Shown here one piece after another: positions 9,828 to 12,500 of a DNA stretch of 12,500 bases. Positions within the stretch are counted from its first letter, which is position 1. Every line of letters starts with the position of its first letter. Position numbers and translations under genes: made by a program. The stretch covers positions 859,012 to 871,511 of the forward strand of contig KV908340.1 of the NCBI GenBank assembly GCA_002005505.1, given 5' to 3'. The notes beneath the pieces were generated by a model, which saw only the letters and a program-made list of their open reading frames with translations, did no database searches and had not been told where the DNA came from. This DNA comes from Botryococcus braunii. Lineage: Eukaryota > Chlorophyta > Trebouxiophyceae.

Positions 9828-9963
9828 TTTTGAGCGCGGTTCTTGCCTTGTTTTCTATCAGCTTCGATCAGTTCAAAAGCCAGCTTTCTAGAATGGGTAT
9901 ACCCATTCTAGCCTCTGAACTGGTCGAAGCTAATAGAAAGCAACGCCAGAACCATGCTCAAGA
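9828..9963. repeat. Long imperfect inverted repeat (foldback, MITE- or hairpin-RNA-like)
   Basis: Two arms of about 65-70 bp pair with few mismatches: left elements tgagcgcggttct, ttttctatcagcttcgatcagttc and ctagaatgggta match right elements tacccattctag, gaactggtcgaagctaatagaaa and agaaccatgctca. The centre (9888-9911) is a 24-bp perfect palindrome, so there is almost no loop. A right-arm deletion relative to the left removes a few bases near ccagctt. It could be a small non-autonomous foldback element or the source of a hairpin RNA. No transposase or clear target-site duplication was seen. Confidence 0.75.
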
Positions 9964-10059
9964 ATAAATTCGCTTGGCGATACCTTTACAGGAGAACAGA
10001 CCAGTGCAATCCTCCAGTTCAATGAATTCCAGTAAACTCACTGATCGGTCTGCAATGCC

Positions 10060-10079
10060 TTGCAGCTAATTAGCTGCAA
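10060..10079. repeat. 20-bp perfect palindrome
   Basis: ttgcagctaa and ttagctgcaa are exact reverse complements, centred on TTAA-like aatt. No function assigned. Confidence 0.6.
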
Positions 10080-10303
10080 TGTTCGGACTTCAACATGTAG
10101 AGTTCACTATAAAATGCCTGAATGGTACTGGGACTGAATAAGTGTAGTTGGAAGCTAAGTACAGTTATGCCCATAAGTATGTGAATATGCATAAGTATTC
10201 ATCTGTGGACTTCACATGGGACCACTGCCTCTCCAACTAGAGAATTCACAACGTACCTCACACCTGATGTGACCCCACTGGAAACAGACTCTAAAAACGG
10301 CTT

Positions 10304-10353
10304 GTAGGAGACCGGTGCACCACGTGGTACCACATGGTGCACCCAGTTCCTAC
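10304..10353. repeat. 50-bp near-perfect palindrome
   Basis: Twenty-five-base arms (gtaggag-ccggtgcaccacgtggt and accacatggtgcacc-gttcctac) pair with a few mismatches and no loop, centred on GGTACC. Confidence 0.7.
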
Positions 10354-10463
10354 TTAAGTATCAAGCTTTGCAAACCAAACATGAGGAGCAGGAAAACGGC
10401 CCATCAAGGGATCACTACTATTCATACGGCTGGACTAGCCCTTGCGTGTCCATAAGACATCTC

Positions 10464-10489
10464 AAACGCTATATAATTATATAGCGTTT
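10464..10489. repeat. 26-bp perfect palindrome
   Basis: aaacgctatataa and ttatatagcgttt are exact reverse complements with an AT-rich centre, a good cruciform candidate. Confidence 0.7.
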
Positions 10490-10596
10490 ATTAATACGAC
10501 TAGAAGATATTTTGGGGGGGGGGGGGGAGGGCTCCCCACTAGGTGAGGAGGATGGAACTCGAAGTCACGCAACAGAGGCCCTTCTGTTGCACCCGA

Positions 10597-10739
10597 GCAT
10601 GCATACAAACCTGCATTCTAAAAAACTATCGATCCATGCTCGAGTACTTATATAATACACACATGTGCAACATGTGTACAGCATGCGGGCAAACCTGCAT
10701 TCCTAAAAAAACTGCCGATCCCTGCTCGAGTGCATATGC
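10597..10739 (+). repeat. Two-copy direct repeat spaced 84 bp
   Basis: A unit of about 58 bp (gcatgc, aaacctgcattc, taaaaaa, cgatcc, tgctcgagt in order) occurs at 10597-10654 and 10681-10739, separated by a short palindromic spacer containing acatgtg and cacatgt-like words. Confidence 0.85.
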
Positions 10740-10989
10740 CAGCAGGCATGCAAGGTTGTGCACTCAGAGACCGTTCGGACGGCGTTCTTTGCACTTGCTT
10801 CAAAATTTGCAAATTTGGGGACAAGCCAGAGTTCCTGTGCTGCTTGATTCCTCATGAGTAGCTCTCGACTTGCAAACGAGTGGCCTGAAACGTTGACTGA
10901 CTCTCTCCCATTTAAATTGGAGCTGCCGAATCACGTACCCCTTGCCAACTGGACAGGACAGGCAGTGCTTCACCGACCAGTAAACGCAC

Positions 10990-11346
10990 TTCAATCAGGG
11001 GTCATACCAGAGACCTGGGTCTGTATGTGACACATCGGTCCATCCCATAGATCTGGGTCTGTCTGCGACACAGGCAGCCGTATATTCCACAAATCTGTGT
11101 CCGTATGGGACACAGGGTCCATACCATAGATTTAGGTCTGTATGCTACATAGGGGGCCATACCACATTTGTGGGTCTGTATTGCTCAGAGGGTCCCACCA
11201 TACAGATCTGGGTCTGTGTGCGACACAGCGGGCCGTACCATAGTCCTGGGCCTGTATGGGACACAGGGGGCCAAACAATAAATTTAAATCTGGGTCTGCA
11301 TGTGACACAGGGGCCCAAACCATAAATCTGGGTCTGCATGGGACAG
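10990..11346 (+). repeat. 38-bp-period minisatellite, about nine copies
   Basis: The core gggtctgtatg, then gacacag, then ccataccatagatct recurs. Core starts are at about 11017, 11055, 11097, 11134, 11172, 11210, 11248, 11292 and 11330. The spacing is mostly 38 bp, with 42, 37 and 44 where small indels occur. Since 38 is not a multiple of 3, a coding role is unlikely. It begins about 20 bp beyond the epoxide hydrolase stop on the 3' side, so it may form part of that gene's 3' UTR. Confidence 0.95.
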
Positions 11347-11366
11347 GCTGAGCTCTCTGTGGCTGT

Positions 11367-11546
11367 TCAGTGCCATTTCCTAAAAAAGTCCTGGATGTCT
11401 CGAGCCAACAGGTCGGGTACCTCCATCGCAGCAAAGTGACCGCCGCGATCGAACTCCGACACTTGCTTCAGATTGTAGCTGCTCCTCATGAATCTCCATA
11501 TGGGGGTGAAGAGCTCCTTTGGAAGCAACGCCACTCCTGTAGGCAC
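11367..11546 (-). CDS. EPHX1: Microsomal-type epoxide hydrolase (EPHX1-like), last exon
   Basis: A 180-bp exon encoding the C-terminal 59 residues and TGA. It starts VPTGVALLPKELF, then TPIWRF and SYNLKQVSEFDRGGHFAAME, then PDLLARDIQDFFRKW. GGHFAA holds the catalytic His of the alpha/beta-hydrolase triad (His431 of human EPHX1), and the Glu of PKEL aligns with the charge-relay Glu404. The enzyme hydrates epoxides to trans-diols at the endoplasmic reticulum membrane; arthropod members include juvenile hormone epoxide hydrolases. The acceptor GGGGAAGCAG|GTGCCT is phase 0. EPHX1 is the closest named family member; the orthology is not established. Confidence 0.93.
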   Translation of the reverse strand: MPTGVALLPKELFTPIWRFMRSSYNLKQVSEFDRGGHFAAMEVPDLLARDIQDFFRKWH

Positions 11547-11620
11547 CTGCTTCCCCAACCACCCCGCCCCGACCACTCAGCTGATCCCCCTCCATGTGTG
11601 CCCAGTCATGCACCACTTTA

Positions 11621-11755
11621 CAGTCCAATCCCTAACCCTAACCGGTGTCCAATCCCTAATCCCATTCCCTAATCTTAATCCCTAATCCATAACCAGGGTC
11701 CAATCCCTAGCCAATCCCAGGGTCCAATCGCTAACCAGTGGGTGTGTCCAATTCT
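11621..11755 (+). repeat. Degenerate telomere-like CCCTAA repeats with GTCCAAT spacers
   Basis: CCCTAACCCTAACC is followed by variants (CCCTAAT, CCCTAG, CGCTAAC, TTCTAAC). The longer unit gtccaatccctaacc recurs about five times. The degenerate units indicate an old interstitial repeat rather than a chromosome end. Confidence 0.85.
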
Positions 11756-12045
11756 AACCAGTGTATTTCCTGCCCCCACCTCCCCCCTGCCCCACCCCCC
11801 CCTCTCATTCTGCATTCGCAAGGGGACCATTTCTGTTCAAAGCTGAAGCAGGCTCTGCTCCCCTTTCCTCCCTCTTTGAACAGTTTGCAACGGCATGCCT
11901 GCCAATGCTGCCTGCCAATCAATTCCGAGACGGCAAGTCAGTATCATCGGCAACTTTTCAACATGGGCATCTTGACAAGTACACAAGTATTTTCTGTGCT
12001 CTGGCTTTATGACTTTGGAGGAGATCATGCACCGACATGCAAGCC

Positions 12046-12449
<404 letters not shown>

Positions 12450-12500
12450 CTGCACCAGCACACAGACGGGATCGAGACAGGCTGGACGCATGTGATGCCC

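Larger units (their letters stand above)
9566..10989. other. Intergenic region with palindromes and a spaced repeat
   Basis: No coding region recognised. The stretch contains a foldback of about 136 bp, palindromes at 10060, 10304 and 10464, a 14-G run (10514-10527) and a two-copy repeat at 10597-10739. Confidence 0.5.

Noticed and set aside
10150..10205. acagttatgcccataagtatgtg as a Tc1/mariner-like terminal repeat
   Set aside because: It only loosely resembles such termini; no inverted partner, TA duplication or transposase is present in the window.
11017..11346. Minisatellite as a CRISPR-like array
   Set aside because: There are no unique spacers between conserved repeats, the whole 38-bp unit drifts, and the genome is eukaryotic.
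11132..11434. 100-codon minus open frame with repeated Gly-Pro-Leu-Cys and Asp-Pro motifs
   Set aside because: It translates the 38-bp minisatellite; the period is not a multiple of 3 and the frame shifts between units.
11621..11755. True chromosome end at the CCCTAA tract
   Set aside because: The repeats are short, degenerate and lie inside an intron between two homologous exons.

Overview
This is a window of animal (metazoan) nuclear DNA. Genes are split by short introns (about 0.2-0.8 kb) with GT-AG boundaries, and protein homology runs continuously across the predicted splice junctions. Long (GT)n/(CA)n microsatellites are abundant. The species cannot be fixed from the sequence. A degenerate CCCTAA-type stretch in one intron fits a lineage with TTAGGG telomeres, but this is weak evidence.

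Layout: (1) 1-2092 has no recognisable gene. (2) 2093-4008, plus strand: a two-exon gene whose spliced product (about 425 aa) has the fold landmarks of a USP-type ubiquitin-specific protease but appears to lack both the catalytic Cys box and the catalytic His. Its intron holds a long GT tract followed by a long CA tract. (3) 4009-5480 is mostly intergenic, with a 108-bp-spaced tandem duplication inside an unassigned open frame that might be an exon, and a (GT)n(GC)n array. (4) 5481-8954, minus strand: a complete five-exon QTRT2 gene (queuine tRNA-ribosyltransferase accessory subunit). All splice phases agree and the product is 437 aa. (5) 8955-10990 is intergenic, with a 96-bp (GT)n array and a cluster of palindromes and foldbacks around 9.83-10.49 kb. 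(6) 10990-11346 is a 38-bp-period minisatellite. (7) 11367-12449, minus strand: the last two exons of a microsomal-type epoxide hydrolase (EPHX1-like) running off the right edge. Its last intron contains telomere-like repeats and a (GT)n tract that begins exactly at the 5' splice site.

The three genes have unrelated roles (ubiquitin-related protein interaction, tRNA queuosine modification, epoxide hydrolysis) and show no sign of co-regulation. No prokaryotic features, CRISPR, tRNA, rRNA or intact transposon was seen. The most unusual items are the apparently inactive USP-like protein, the repeat-embedded donor site, the GT/CA inverted-repeat intron, and the palindrome cluster.
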